A DNA stretch of 64,000 nt from Acidobacteriota bacterium (GTDB taxonomy: Bacteria; Acidobacteriota; Vicinamibacteria; Vicinamibacterales; SCN-69-37). Within the stretch, counting starts at the first letter, position 1. Every line of letters starts with the position of its first letter. Position numbers and translations under genes: made by a program. Below are positions 47,419-56,154 of the stretch, in pieces. The notes beneath the pieces were generated by a model that saw nothing but the letters and a program-made list of their open reading frames with translations, had not been told where the DNA came from and searched no databases. Where the stretch lies: positions 248,001 through 312,000 of the forward strand of contig JADYYY010000007.1 in assembly GCA_020853395.1 (NCBI GenBank), in the 5' to 3' direction.

Positions 47419-47690
47419 GTGCCGGGTCCCGGGTCCCGGGTCCCGGGTTCGCGCGTTTTGGTCCGATGGTCCCGGGTCCCGGGGTCGCGTCTTGGTCCGG
47501 TGGTGCCGGGTCCCGAGGTCGCGCGTCTTGGTCCGGTGGTCCCGGGTCCCGAAGTCCGCGCGGCTTGTCCGCTGGTCCCGGGTCTCGAAGTTCGCGGCTT
47601 GTCAGGTAGTCCCAGCGGAGGACCGCAGGACCATAACGTCCGGAGCGCGCGAACCCGGGACCCGGGACCCGGGACCCGGGACTACCGGAC
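47419..47690. repeat. Family B array B2 with inverted ends
   Basis: The left part (47419 to about 47610) carries TCCCGGG heptads and 36-bp-type units in the plus orientation; the right part (about 47640-47690) carries CCCGGGA heptads in the opposite orientation. The right end overlaps the stop codon of the PEP-CTERM gene: its TAG at 47682-47684 is made from the repeat sequence. The whole element could fold into a long hairpin. Confidence 0.88.
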
Positions 47691-48452
47691 CATCTTTCTT
47701 CGATATCTCGCCGCGCCCAGCAGGCCGAGGCCGAGCATCGTCAACGTGGCGGGTTCGGGCGTCGCGAGCGGATCGGCCGCGGCCGGCGCGAACGTGTAGA
47801 CCTCGAGCGCGCCGACGGAGCTGAAGAAGTAGGGCGCCGACGTCGGGCACGGCGTCGTCAGGTACGTGACGCCGACGATGCTCTGGCCCCCATAGCCGCA
47901 GGGCGCGCCAGAGCCATAGCTGAACTGAACGGCATACCCGCCGTTGAGTGCGGAGTTTACCAGGATGTCGTGCCCGCCGCCGAACGTTGGCCCGTATCCT
48001 GAATAGTTGTAGGTTTGATACACGCCGAAATCGAAAGACCCGCCAAAGTAAACGATGTCGGAAGACAACCGCTGATTCATCTTCACGCCGGTCGTCAGGT
48101 TGTAGATGAAGGCCGTGCGCTGGGCATCCGTCGTGCTGGGGTTGTAGTCGAAGATCGAGGACCAGCTCAGCGGGTTGTAGCCGCCGATCACGAACGTCTG
48201 TGTGCCGACGACCGCTTCGAGGAGCGTGAACGTCGCGCCCTTGCCGTCCGCCTTCGCATGGAAGTCGAGTGAGTCGTCGTTGTTCGGGTCGGCGCTGTTC
48301 TTCGTAAAGACGTTCGTGAAGTCGAGGTTGCCTTGACCCAACCACGCCTCGAGCTGGCCTTCGAACGCGCTCGTCAGCAGCGGCGTCGCGTGCGCGGCTG
48401 AGGGGAAGAGGAGGCAGACCGCCAGGACGGTCCAGCGAATCGACGTCGGCAT
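47682..48452 (-). CDS. PEP-CTERM protein with TLDc-like domain
   Basis: The 256-aa exported protein has a signal peptide (about 1-23, ending AHA), a middle part resembling a TLDc domain (SLDFHAKADGKGATFTLLEA, TFVIGGYNPLSWSS), and a PEP-CTERM sorting signal: ATPEPATLTMLGLGLLGAA followed by basic RYRRKMVR. Exosortase would cleave this tail and anchor or release the protein. A TLDc domain is best known from eukaryotic oxidation-resistance proteins, so the secreted version is notable. The ATG at 48452 is preferred; an upstream poly-His reading is a CAC microsatellite. The stop codon lies inside array B2. No exosortase gene is in the window. Confidence 0.8.
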   Translation of the reverse strand: MPTSIRWTVLAVCLLFPSAAHATPLLTSAFEGQLEAWLGQGNLDFTNVFTKNSADPNNDDSLDFHAKADGKGATFTLLEAVVGTQTFVIGGYNPLSWSSIFDYNPSTTDAQRTAFIYNLTTGVKMNQRLSSDIVYFGGSFDFGVYQTYNYSGYGPTFGGGHDILVNSALNGGYAVQFSYGSGAPCGYGGQSIVGVTYLTTPCPTSAPYFFSSVGALEVYTFAPAAADPLATPEPATLTMLGLGLLGAARYRRKMVR

Positions 48453-48503
48453 GATGTCTGCGCTAAGCAATTGAAGTGCCAGATCTGACAGGGCTAGGCA
48501 TCC

Positions 48504-48524
48504 GTGGTGGTGGTGGTGGTGGTG
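48504..48524 (+). repeat. (GTG)7 trinucleotide microsatellite
   Basis: Seven perfect GTG triplets lie about 50 bp upstream of the PEP-CTERM start (CAC on its coding strand). It is a candidate slippage site near that promoter. Confidence 0.85.
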
Positions 48525-48589
48525 AAGTCTGCCGGCGGCCGGCCTTTGGTCATGGCGCTGAGTGCCGGCCCGCAATCCGAGCACGGCGG

Positions 48590-48694
48590 CTCGGATCGCC
48601 GGACCATCGGACCGAAACGCGCGAACTCGGCACCCGGGACCGCAGAACCGAAACGCGCGAACCCGGGACCCGGGACCCAGGACCGCCGGACCGT

Positions 48695-48696
<2 letters not shown>
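48590..48696 (-). repeat. Family B array B3 abutting the terC stop
   Basis: Two degenerate long units (GGACCGAAACGCGCGAAC type) and a run of CCCGGGA heptads end in GACCGCCGGACCGTCTA, where the final TA belongs to the terC stop codon. Only the right-arm orientation is present. Confidence 0.8.
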
Positions 48697-49432
<736 letters not shown>

Positions 49433-49442
49433 GTGCGGATCA

Positions 49443-49655
49443 TCATGTGCCAACCTCGCCGGTGCGGAAAAGCGTCTCGAACCCGGCACACTGCAGGACC
49501 GGCAACGCCGGGTACTTCGGGAACGTCGGATCGCTCGCGGCGCGGGCACAGCGAACGAAGCGGCTGCCGCGATCGCTCCGGACGACCCTCGCATGGCAGC
49601 AGCAGTCGCACAGGCCTGAATCCGGTTGCTGGCCGTCGACGGTCTCGTTCATCAT
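49443..49655 (-). CDS. 70-aa Cys-rich small protein (zinc-ribbon-like)
   Basis: Starts MMNETVDGQQPDSGLCDCCC and has Cys at 16, 18, 19, 20, 36 and 56, with the pattern CxCCC-H-A-R-VV-R-S-DRGSRFVRC, then DPTFPKYPALPVLQCAGFE. This arrangement (CxxC-like pair, RGSxFxxC, FPKYPxLPVxxCxG) is one I associate with short conserved bacterial proteins of unknown function and probable metal binding. It overlaps long repeat-generated open frames but has a clean ATG, stops right before terC, and is divergent from apaG with only 6 nt between start codons. Confidence 0.68.
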   Translation of the reverse strand: MMNETVDGQQPDSGLCDCCCHARVVRSDRGSRFVRCARAASDPTFPKYPALPVLQCAGFETLFRTGEVGT

Positions 49656-49661
49656 GAGGCC

Positions 49662-50051
49662 ATGTTCACGTCGGAAGCCGTCACCCGGAACATCAGGGTC
49701 TCGGTGGTGGCCGAATACTCGCCGGCACGCTCGCGCCCCCGCGATCGACAGTGGTTCTTCTTGTACACCATCGCGATCGCGAACGAGGGGGCCGAAACCG
49801 TCCAACTGCTGTCGCGACACTGGATCATCACCAACGCGGAGGGCGTGGTCGAGGAAGTCCGCGGCCCGGGCGTGGTCGGCGAGCAGCCGGTGCTCGAGCC
49901 GGGCGAATCGTTCACCTACACGTCCGGCTGTCCCTTGCGCACGCCCTTCGGCACGATGGAAGGCACCTACCAGATGATCAACGGTTCGGGAGAGGCGTTC
50001 GACGTCGTGATTGCGGCGTTCACGCTCAGCGAGCCGTATACGGTTCACTAG
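49662..50051 (+). CDS. apaG: ApaG domain protein
   Basis: The 129-aa protein is a single ApaG (DUF525) immunoglobulin-like domain. Typical blocks: FLYTIAIANEGAETVQLLSRHWIITNAEGVVEEVRGPGVVGEQPVLEPGESFTYTSGCPL (about 33-92) and GTMEGTYQMI. ApaG is linked to Co/Mg homeostasis and Ap4A metabolism; its exact activity is unresolved. The start lies 6 nt from the divergent start of the Cys-rich gene. The next base after the stop begins array B4. Confidence 0.92.
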   Translation: MFTSEAVTRNIRVSVVAEYSPARSRPRDRQWFFLYTIAIANEGAETVQLLSRHWIITNAEGVVEEVRGPGVVGEQPVLEPGESFTYTSGCPLRTPFGTMEGTYQMINGSGEAFDVVIAAFTLSEPYTVH

Positions 50052-50925
50052 TCCCGGGTCCTGGGTCCAGGGGTCGCACGTCTCGGTCCGGTGGTCCGGG
50101 GTCCCCGGTTCGCGCGTGTCGGTCCGGTGGTCCCGGGTCCCGGGGTCGCGCGTCTCGGTCCGGTGGTCCTGGGGTCCCGGGGTCGCGCGTCTCGGTCCGG
50201 TGGTCCCGGGTCCCGGGGTCGCACGTCTCGGTCCGGTGGTCCTGGGGTCCCGGGGTCGCGCGTCTCGGTCCGGTGGTCCTGGGTCCCGGGGTCGCACGTC
50301 TCGGTCCGGTGGTCCCGGGTCCAGGGGTCGCACGTCTCGGTCCGGTGGTCCTGGGTCCCGGGGTCGCGCGTCTCGGTCCGGTGGTCCGGGGTCTCGGGGT
50401 CGCGCGTTTCGGTCCGGCGGTCCGGGGTCCTGGGGTCGCGCGTCTCGGTCCGGTGGTCCCGGGTCCCGGGGTCGCACGTCTCGGTCCGGTGGTCCCGGGT
50501 CCCGGGGTCGCACGTCTCGGTCCGGTGGTCCCGGGTCCCGAGGTCGCGCGTCTTGGTCCGGTGGTCCGGGGTCCTGGGGTCGCACGTGTCGGTCCGGTGG
50601 TCCCGGGTCCAGGGGTCGCGCGTTTCGGTTCGGTGGTCCCGGGTCCAGGGGTCGCGCGTCTCGGTTCGGTGGTCCGGGGTCTGGCGTCGCGCGTCTCGGT
50701 CCGGTGGTCCGGGGTCCTGGGGTCGCACCTCTCGGTCCGGTGGTCCCGGGTCCCGGGGTCGCGCGTCTCGGTCCGGTGGTCCCGGGTCCTGGGGTCGCGC
50801 GTTTCGGTTCGGTGGTCCCGGGTCCTGGCGCTGTGAGCATGGTCTCGGGAAACCTGAGGCCCTGAGGACCGGAGGACCGGAGCGCGAGCACCCGGGACCC
50901 AGGACCCGGGACCCGGGACCGTTTC
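50048..50925. repeat. Family B array B4, about 22 tandem 36-bp units
   Basis: From the apaG stop codon to about 50840, a 36-bp unit repeats some 22 times. The unit is two CCCGGG-containing heptads followed by GTCGCGCGTCTCGGTCCGG and TGG. A few units are one base longer. At about 50860-50922 the orientation flips to CCCGGGA heptads that end 3-5 bp from the stop of the four-helix-bundle gene. Because 36 is divisible by three, all frames stay open and give false proteins of 12-residue repeats (GSRGRASRSGGP). Confidence 0.93.
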
Positions 50926-50927
50926 TC

Positions 50928-51302
50928 TTATCTCTTCGCGTATGGGAGCAGGCTCGTCTTGAGCGCGACCGTGAGTCTCAGCGCCGAGAGGCCGGCCGCG
51001 AGCACCGGATCGCAAGCGTCCTGCTCGATGTACCCGCGGTCGACACCGTCCTGCAGCCGGCGGCGAGCCTCCTCGATCGACGCGACCGCGTACCCGAGGA
51101 AGTGAACGAACTGCCGCGCACCGAATCGCCGGAAGCCCTCGGCGATGTTGGCTTCGCCGCTGGCGGCCGCGTCCATGAGCTGGTGCCGGAACCGCTCGTC
51201 GCGCTGCGCGCCGGCGCTCTGACGGACCAGCCGATACACCTCGAGCTTGAACGCGCGCGTGGCCTGCCAACACTGCAGATCCTCCAAGCGCCTCACGCCC
51301 AC
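50928..51302 (-). CDS. Four-helix-bundle protein (S23/TIGR02436 family), second copy
   Basis: From the GTG at 51302 the 124-aa protein shows the same fold as the product at 8787-9203: LEDLQCWQATRAFKLEVYRL (helix 1), DAAASGEANIAEGFRRFG with the xIAEGFxR motif, QFVHFLGYAVASIEEARRRL (helix 3), and a last helix ending LLPYAKR. The two copies are only distantly similar, so this is not a recent duplication. This copy lies between family B arrays B4 and B5, as the other lies between family A arrays. An ATG-initiated upstream extension is unlikely because the preceding codons are repeat-like and basic. Function unknown; nucleic-acid binding is a family-level guess. Confidence 0.82.
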   Translation of the reverse strand: MGVRRLEDLQCWQATRAFKLEVYRLVRQSAGAQRDERFRHQLMDAAASGEANIAEGFRRFGARQFVHFLGYAVASIEEARRRLQDGVDRGYIEQDACDPVLAAGLSALRLTVALKTSLLPYAKR

Positions 51303-51424
51303 GACATGGAAAGGAGCAAACCGGAGACCGTGACGGTTGGGGCGAAAACTGGTGATTCCCCCGCCAACATGGCGATCTCTGCAAGCCACCCCTCGCCCGA
51401 GATCGCAAGATCTGCCGCCGCAGA

Positions 51425-51616
51425 ACCGTGGAACCAGCGAACCGGACCACCGGGCCGAAACGCGCGACCTCGGGACCCCGGACCACCGGACCGAAACGCA
51501 CGAACTCGGGACCCAGGACCACCGAACCGAAACGCGCGACCCCGGGACCCCGGACCACCGGACCGAGGCGCGCGCCCCAGGACCCCAGGACCCGGGACCC
51601 CGGACCCGGGACCGCT
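51425..51616 (-). repeat. Family B array B5 (right arm)
   Basis: About four units in the opposite orientation to B4 (GGACCACCGGACCGAAACG and CCCGGGACC runs). The CCCGGGACC head ends at the -10 element of the ferredoxin gene. With B4 it forms inverted arms around the second four-helix-bundle gene. Confidence 0.88.
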
Positions 51617-51622
51617 TATCAT
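51617..51622 (+). promoter_or_regulatory. Candidate -10 element (TATCAT), ferredoxin gene
   Basis: TATCAT is followed by 8 nt and the ATG at 51631. Array B5 ends immediately upstream, so a -35 box would have to lie in repeat DNA. Confidence 0.45.
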
Positions 51623-51630
51623 CTCCTCAC

Positions 51631-51981
51631 ATGCCGAAGCTCACCGTCGCCGATGTCGGTACGTTTGAGGTCCCGGCCGGAAAGCGGCTCGTGCTCGCGC
51701 TCGAGGAAGACGCCGGCGTCGATCAACTGCACGCGTGCGGCGGCCAGGCGCGATGCACGACCTGCCGCGTCGAGTTCGTCGAGGGCGAACCGGCCCGGCA
51801 CACCAAGGCCGAGCTGAACGCGCTCGCTGCCCGCGGCCTGCAGGGCGTGCGCCTGTCGTGTCAAATCCTGTGCGACCACGACATGGCCGTGCGCGCCATC
51901 AGCCGCCTGGCTGGAAGCGGCCGTCCCGACGCGGGCCGCAAGCCGGCGCCGCACATCGAACCGCCACCCGAATACGCGTGA
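51631..51981 (+). CDS. 2Fe-2S ferredoxin
   Basis: The 116-aa soluble electron carrier has a plant/adrenodoxin-type 2Fe-2S site: Cys36, Cys42 and Cys45 in CGGQARCTTC, with Cys77 (LSCQIL) as the fourth ligand. The C-terminal extension (GRPDAGRKPAPHIEPPPEYA) is Pro-rich and probably disordered. The redox partner is unknown. It is followed by aat 40 bp downstream in the same direction. Confidence 0.9.
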   Translation: MPKLTVADVGTFEVPAGKRLVLALEEDAGVDQLHACGGQARCTTCRVEFVEGEPARHTKAELNALAARGLQGVRLSCQILCDHDMAVRAISRLAGSGRPDAGRKPAPHIEPPPEYA

Positions 51982-52021
51982 TCGCCGCGATGCCGTGCGC
52001 GCGAGCGGTCCGGAGACCCGC

Positions 52022-52597
52022 GTGATTCCGCCAGCCGTCCTCGTCGCCGCCTATCGGGAGGGGGTGTTCCCCATGGGGCTGGAGAACGGCGACATCGGCT
52101 GGTTCTCGCCCGACCCGCGCGGCATCCTGCCGCTCGACGCGTTCCACGTACCCGCGCGCCTCGCGCGCGTCGTGCGCCGCGGCACGTTCGAGACAAGGGT
52201 GGACACGGCGTTCGAAGACGTCATGCGCGCCTGCGCCGATCGGCCCGACGACGACGGCACGTGGATCACGGAGGAGATCCTCGAGAGCTACGTCAACCTG
52301 CATCGGCTGGGCATCGCGCACTCGGTCGAAACCTGGCGCGCCGGCGTGCTCGCGGGCGGGCTCTACGGCGTGCACCTCGGCCGGGCGTTCTTCGGTGAGT
52401 CGATGTTCCATCGCGAAACGGACGCATCGAAAGCTGCGCTCGTGGCACTCGTCGACCGGCTGCGTGCGCACGGCTTCGCGCTGCTCGACACGCAGTGGAC
52501 GACGCCGCATCTCCAGCAGTTCGGCGCGATCGAGATCCCGAGGGCCGAGTATCTCGCCCGGCTCACCCAGGCGCTACGCGAGCGGGCGGAGTTCTGA
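52022..52597 (+). CDS. aat: Leucyl/phenylalanyl-tRNA--protein transferase
   Basis: The 191-aa enzyme adds Leu or Phe to the N terminus of proteins with N-terminal Arg or Lys, marking them for ClpSAP degradation (N-end rule). Conserved blocks: YREGVFPMG, IGWFSPDPRGILPLD, TWITEEILESYVNLHRLGIAHSVETW, GGLYGVHLGRAFFGESMF, and ASKAALVALVDRLRAHGFALLDTQ. The GTG at 52022, with GGAG 8 nt upstream, is preferred; a GTG at 51995 would add 9 residues. Confidence 0.95.
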   Translation: MIPPAVLVAAYREGVFPMGLENGDIGWFSPDPRGILPLDAFHVPARLARVVRRGTFETRVDTAFEDVMRACADRPDDDGTWITEEILESYVNLHRLGIAHSVETWRAGVLAGGLYGVHLGRAFFGESMFHRETDASKAALVALVDRLRAHGFALLDTQWTTPHLQQFGAIEIPRAEYLARLTQALRERAEF

Positions 52598-52764
52598 AGG
52601 TGCGGCCGACAGAAGGCCGACCTGCCCGAAGCTGAAGCCCGAAGCGAGGCGTCGCATTGTGGCTGGCGTATGGCTTACGACTTGTGGGCTTACGCGAGCG
52701 GCAACGCGCGGTGCGACGGATCGCGCTCGCTGCAATACGGAGTCGCACTCGCCGCCGGAGCCTC

Positions 52765-53796
52765 CTACGCCCCTGGACGCGCGCGGTATTTGTTCCTGAT
52801 CTCCGGCACGAGGTAGTCGCGGAATCCGCGGGTGAAATCGTGTGCGGGGGCGAAGCCCCACTCGCGGCGGGCAGCGGTGTCGTCCACGTCCTGGGGCCAG
52901 GAGTCGACGATCCCCTGGCGCTTGGCGTCCACGCGGTAGGCGACATCGGCCGACGGAAACGCCGTGAGCACCTCGGCCCGGATTTCGTCGGCGGTCGGCG
53001 CGAACGCGCGCACGTTGTACGTCGTCCGGCTCAGCGCCTCGCGCGGCGCGCCGGCGAGCGCCAAGAGCGCGTCGATCGCATCGGGCATCGTCATGAACGG
53101 GATGCGGGTGTCGGGTCGGACGAAACAAGCGTAGGCCTCGCCGCGCGCCGCGGCGTGGATCATCTCGGGCGCGTAGTCGGACGTGCCGCCGGATGGGAGC
53201 GTGGCCGCCGAGATCAGCCCCGGAAACCTCAGGCATCGAAAGTCGACGCTCGCTCGAGGGCGATCCGCGGAGAGCTGCTTGTAGTGCCGTGCGTAGTACC
53301 GGCCGAGCTGCTCGCAATACAGCTTGTTGCAGCCGTACATGGTCGTGGGCTCCGCCCACTGATCCTCTCGGACCGGCCCCGCCGCCCTTTTCGCCTCGAG
53401 CGTCGGCAGCCCGTAGGCGGCGATCGACGAGGGGTAGAGGAACCGCACGGGCCGGCCGTGGGATTCGACCTCGCGCTGGGCGAACTCGAGCAGGTTCAGC
53501 GTGCCGTCGACGTTGACCTGGTGCGCAGCCGTCGGCGAGAACTCGGCGCGCGTCGAGAGCAGCGCGGCAAGATGGAAGATGAGCTCGACCTCGTACTCGG
53601 CGAGCAGCCGGTCCAGCACCGTGCGGTCGAGAATCGACGACGTCACCTCGCGCTGCACGAACCGGCCGAGCGCGGGATCGAGCGGCGCGAGATCGAGCGT
53701 GACGATGGCGTGCGTGCCGGCGCGGCCGAGACGATCGATCAGGCCATGCCCCATCTCGCCCGACGCCCCGGTGATCAGCAGGACCGGTTTGCGCAT
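52765..53796 (-). CDS. SDR-type L-threonine 3-dehydrogenase-like epimerase-family protein
   Basis: The 343-aa extended SDR has a Rossmann GASGEMGHG at about 10-18, the active-site Tyr-x3-Lys in YGCNKLYCE near 173, and the block PGLISAATLPSGGTSDYAPEMIHAAARGE with VRPDTRIPFMTMPDAI, which is the hallmark of the UDP-galactose-epimerase-like threonine dehydrogenases. It would oxidise L-threonine to 2-amino-3-ketobutyrate with NAD. No Kbl (2-amino-3-ketobutyrate CoA ligase) gene is adjacent. It starts 4 bp after the rhomboid stop. Confidence 0.85.
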   Translation of the reverse strand: MRKPVLLITGASGEMGHGLIDRLGRAGTHAIVTLDLAPLDPALGRFVQREVTSSILDRTVLDRLLAEYEVELIFHLAALLSTRAEFSPTAAHQVNVDGTLNLLEFAQREVESHGRPVRFLYPSSIAAYGLPTLEAKRAAGPVREDQWAEPTTMYGCNKLYCEQLGRYYARHYKQLSADRPRASVDFRCLRFPGLISAATLPSGGTSDYAPEMIHAAARGEAYACFVRPDTRIPFMTMPDAIDALLALAGAPREALSRTTYNVRAFAPTADEIRAEVLTAFPSADVAYRVDAKRQGIVDSWPQDVDDTAARREWGFAPAHDFTRGFRDYLVPEIRNKYRARPGA

Positions 53797-53800
53797 CGAA

Positions 53801-54658
53801 TCAGGAGAGCGAGATGGCGTGGCCGATCGAGACGAGGATGGCGGCGAGCGACAGGCCCAGGCAAATCACCGCCCAGAGCATGTGGTTGATCCGCTCGGGC
53901 TTGAGCGGATCGAGCCACTGGCCGGCGACGTATCCGCCCACGAAGCCGCCCGCGTGCGCGTAGTTGTCGATGCCGGGCATGATCAGGCCGAACACGAACA
54001 TCCAGACGGCCCAGGTCCACGCCTGGCTCGACGCCATGCTCGAGCCCGCGCGCCGGCCGTAGTACACGAGCGCACCGAGCAGGCCGAAGATCGGCGCCGA
54101 CGCGCCGACGGTGAACGGCGCCCCCTGCAGCACGCGCAGCGGCAGGAACGACAGGAACTCACCCGCCGCCGAGCTGGCGGTGAAGCCGGCCACGCTTGCG
54201 ATGGTGTAGATGATGACCATCCGCCCGGGCCCGTACATCTCGCCGACGGCCGGCGCGAGCTGCCGGATCCACAGCACGTTGAAGAGAATGTGCAGGAGGC
54301 CCGCGTGCAGCCACCCGGCGCTCAGCACCGTCCACCAGCGTCCCAGCTCGAAGACCGGATACGATCCGGCGGCGCCGAACATCATCAGGGTGTAGAGGCT
54401 GGGCGCCAGGAAACCGGTCATGCCGCCGCGCAGAACGGCCGGGCCCGAGAGCAGGAGCATCAGCCCGTAGAGCACGACGCACGTGCCGGTCACGAACGGA
54501 ACGAAGCCCAGGTCCTGGCCGAGGGCACGGAGCGCGGGCGCGAATCCCCAGAGGCCCGGATTGCGCCGGCCGCAGTGGTAACACTTCTCGTCGTTGACGC
54601 CGACCAGGTAGCCGCAGGACACGCACAGCACCGAGCCGCTGGTCTGACGCCGAAACAT
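53801..54658 (-). CDS. Rhomboid-family intramembrane protease with N-terminal zinc ribbon
   Basis: The 285-aa membrane protein begins with a cytoplasmic zinc ribbon (Cys12, Cys15, Cys26, Cys29 in CVSCG...CYHCG) and continues with about six or seven helices. The catalytic Ser187 lies in GASAPIFG and His235 in NYAHAGGFVGG; WLHAGLLHILFN (His118, His123, Asn127) is the conserved helix-2 motif. It should cleave membrane proteins within the bilayer. The Ala-Pro after the catalytic Ser replaces the usual Gly-Ala. A TATTCT element 7 nt before the ATG at 54658 supports that start. Confidence 0.9.
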   Translation of the reverse strand: MFRRQTSGSVLCVSCGYLVGVNDEKCYHCGRRNPGLWGFAPALRALGQDLGFVPFVTGTCVVLYGLMLLLSGPAVLRGGMTGFLAPSLYTLMMFGAAGSYPVFELGRWWTVLSAGWLHAGLLHILFNVLWIRQLAPAVGEMYGPGRMVIIYTIASVAGFTASSAAGEFLSFLPLRVLQGAPFTVGASAPIFGLLGALVYYGRRAGSSMASSQAWTWAVWMFVFGLIMPGIDNYAHAGGFVGGYVAGQWLDPLKPERINHMLWAVICLGLSLAAILVSIGHAISLS

Positions 54659-54665
54659 CTGGCGC

Positions 54666-54671
54666 AGAATA
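54666..54671 (-). promoter_or_regulatory. Candidate -10 element (TATTCT), rhomboid gene
   Basis: TATTCT on the minus strand, 7 nt before the ATG at 54658. Confidence 0.45.
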
Positions 54672-54734
54672 ACATGCGCCTCTACACTCCCCCGGCCTAA
54701 CCTCCCGCGCCACCCCATCGTCTAAGCGGAACAG

Positions 54735-55304
54735 ATGCATCTGGACGACGCCGCAGCCGTCGCGAGCGCGCGCGAGGGCGATCAGGAGGCTTTCCGGCTG
54801 CTGGTGGATCGACACGGTCGCAATCTGTACCGGCTCGCCTACCGGCTCACCGGACGGCCCGAGGACGCCGAGGACGTCGTCCAGGAGGCGTTCATCCGGG
54901 CGTACCGGCAACTGGCCACCTTCGAGGCGCGCGCGAACGTCGGCACCTGGCTGTATCGCATCGCGTTCAACTGCGCGATCGACTACATGCGGGCACGGCC
55001 GGCGCGCGAGGTGACGCACGAGCCCGGGGTCCTCGATGGCCACGCGCCGCCGACCGCGCTGCCCTCGGCCGACGATCTCGTCTATGCGGGCGAAATCGAC
55101 GGCCGTGTGCGCGACGCGCTGCGAGGGTTGACGCCGCAGGAGCGGACGGCGTTCCTGCTGCGCCACTACCACGGGTGCTCGATCGATGAAATCGGCCGGG
55201 CGCTCGATCTGAAGACGAACGCCGCGAAGCACGCCGTCTTTCGGGCGGTGAGGAAGCTGCGGATCGCGCTCGGCGCGTTCGCCGCGGCGCGTGTGCGGTC
55301 CTGA
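54735..55304 (+). CDS. ECF-type RNA polymerase sigma factor
   Basis: The 189-aa protein has sigma region 2 (DHGRNLYRLAYRLTGRPEDAEDVVQEAFIRAYRQL, about 27-62) and region 4 with a helix-turn-helix (LTPQERTAFLLRHYHGCSIDEIGRALDLKTNAAKHAVFRAVRKL, about 130-174). It has no region 3, as in the ECF group. It is followed 8 bp later by a zinc-finger anti-sigma gene and two HEAT-repeat genes, forming a likely autoregulated signalling operon. Confidence 0.95.
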   Translation: MHLDDAAAVASAREGDQEAFRLLVDRHGRNLYRLAYRLTGRPEDAEDVVQEAFIRAYRQLATFEARANVGTWLYRIAFNCAIDYMRARPAREVTHEPGVLDGHAPPTALPSADDLVYAGEIDGRVRDALRGLTPQERTAFLLRHYHGCSIDEIGRALDLKTNAAKHAVFRAVRKLRIALGAFAAARVRS

Positions 55305-55312
55305 ATGGAGCG

Positions 55313-56113
55313 ATGATCGTGGATTGGCATCCGACGGAGGACGACATGGTCCTCCACTACTACCGGGAAGACGTTGCGGAGGCGGCGGCCGCGCTCGAAG
55401 GCCATCTGTCCTCGTGTGCGTCGTGCGCCGCCCGCTGGCACGAGATCACGGCGACGTTGGCGCTCGCCGATGCGGACGGCGTCCCCGACCCCGGCGACGA
55501 CTTCCCCGCGCGCGTCTGGGCGGCGATCCGGCCGCGGCTCGACGCCCGCCCGGCCCGGCGGAGCCTCCGGTCCATCGCCATCCTGACGACGCTGGCGGCC
55601 TCGCTGCTGCTCGCGGTCGGATCGGGAGCGACCTGGATCCGGCTGGCCCACCCGGCAAGCCAGGCCGTCAGGATCACGAACGCCGCGCCCGGAGCGGACA
55701 TCGCGAACACCGCGGACGCATCGCCCGCGGCGGGCTCGGCGGATCCACGCGAGCGCGTCTTGCTCTCGGCCTTGACCGATCACTTCTCGCGCACGGAGAT
55801 GCTGCTCGTCGAGCTGCTGAACGGGCCCGACGCGGCGCCCGGGCCGCTCGAGTTCGAGCGCGCGTCGGCCGACGACCTCGTCGCGTCGGGACGCCTGTAT
55901 CGCGCGACCGCGGAACAGACCGGCGACGTGCAGTTCGCGAGCGTGCTCGACGACCTGGAGTCGGTGCTCGTCGAGGTGGCCCGGCGGTCGGGCCGGATGC
56001 AGCCCGGGGACGTGTCGTCGCTGCGCACCCGCATCCGAGACGATGCGCTGCTGTTCAAGGTACGGGCCGTCACGACGGAAATTCACGATCGTCAACAGAC
56101 ATGGCGCCGCTAG
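55313..56113 (+). CDS. Zinc-binding anti-sigma factor with one transmembrane helix
   Basis: The 266-aa protein has the anti-sigma zinc motif His31-x3-Cys35-x2-Cys38, followed by a short linker and a single helix (about 87-108) that crosses the membrane. The periplasmic part (about 130-266) is mainly helical with charged residues. It should hold the upstream ECF sigma at the membrane until a signal releases it; the redox-sensitive zinc site could sense oxidants. Immediately downstream of the sigma gene (8 bp). Confidence 0.88.
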   Translation: MIVDWHPTEDDMVLHYYREDVAEAAAALEGHLSSCASCAARWHEITATLALADADGVPDPGDDFPARVWAAIRPRLDARPARRSLRSIAILTTLAASLLLAVGSGATWIRLAHPASQAVRITNAAPGADIANTADASPAAGSADPRERVLLSALTDHFSRTEMLLVELLNGPDAAPGPLEFERASADDLVASGRLYRATAEQTGDVQFASVLDDLESVLVEVARRSGRMQPGDVSSLRTRIRDDALLFKVRAVTTEIHDRQQTWRR

Positions 56114-56154
56114 GCGCTCGTCATCACACGGATCCGATCACGAAGAGGAACCTC

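Noticed and set aside
48453..48584. Poly-His N-terminal extension of the PEP-CTERM gene
   Set aside because: It is the translation of a (CAC)7 microsatellite upstream of a normal signal peptide starting at 48452.
49443..51558. Long open frames on both strands made of 12-residue repeats
   Set aside because: They arise because the 36-bp repeat is a multiple of three, so several frames are open at once on both strands. Only the 70-aa Cys-rich segment at 49443-49655 has independent support.
50048..51616. CRISPR array
   Set aside because: The units are directly joined with no unique spacers, contain multiple internal palindromes and change orientation; no cas genes are present.
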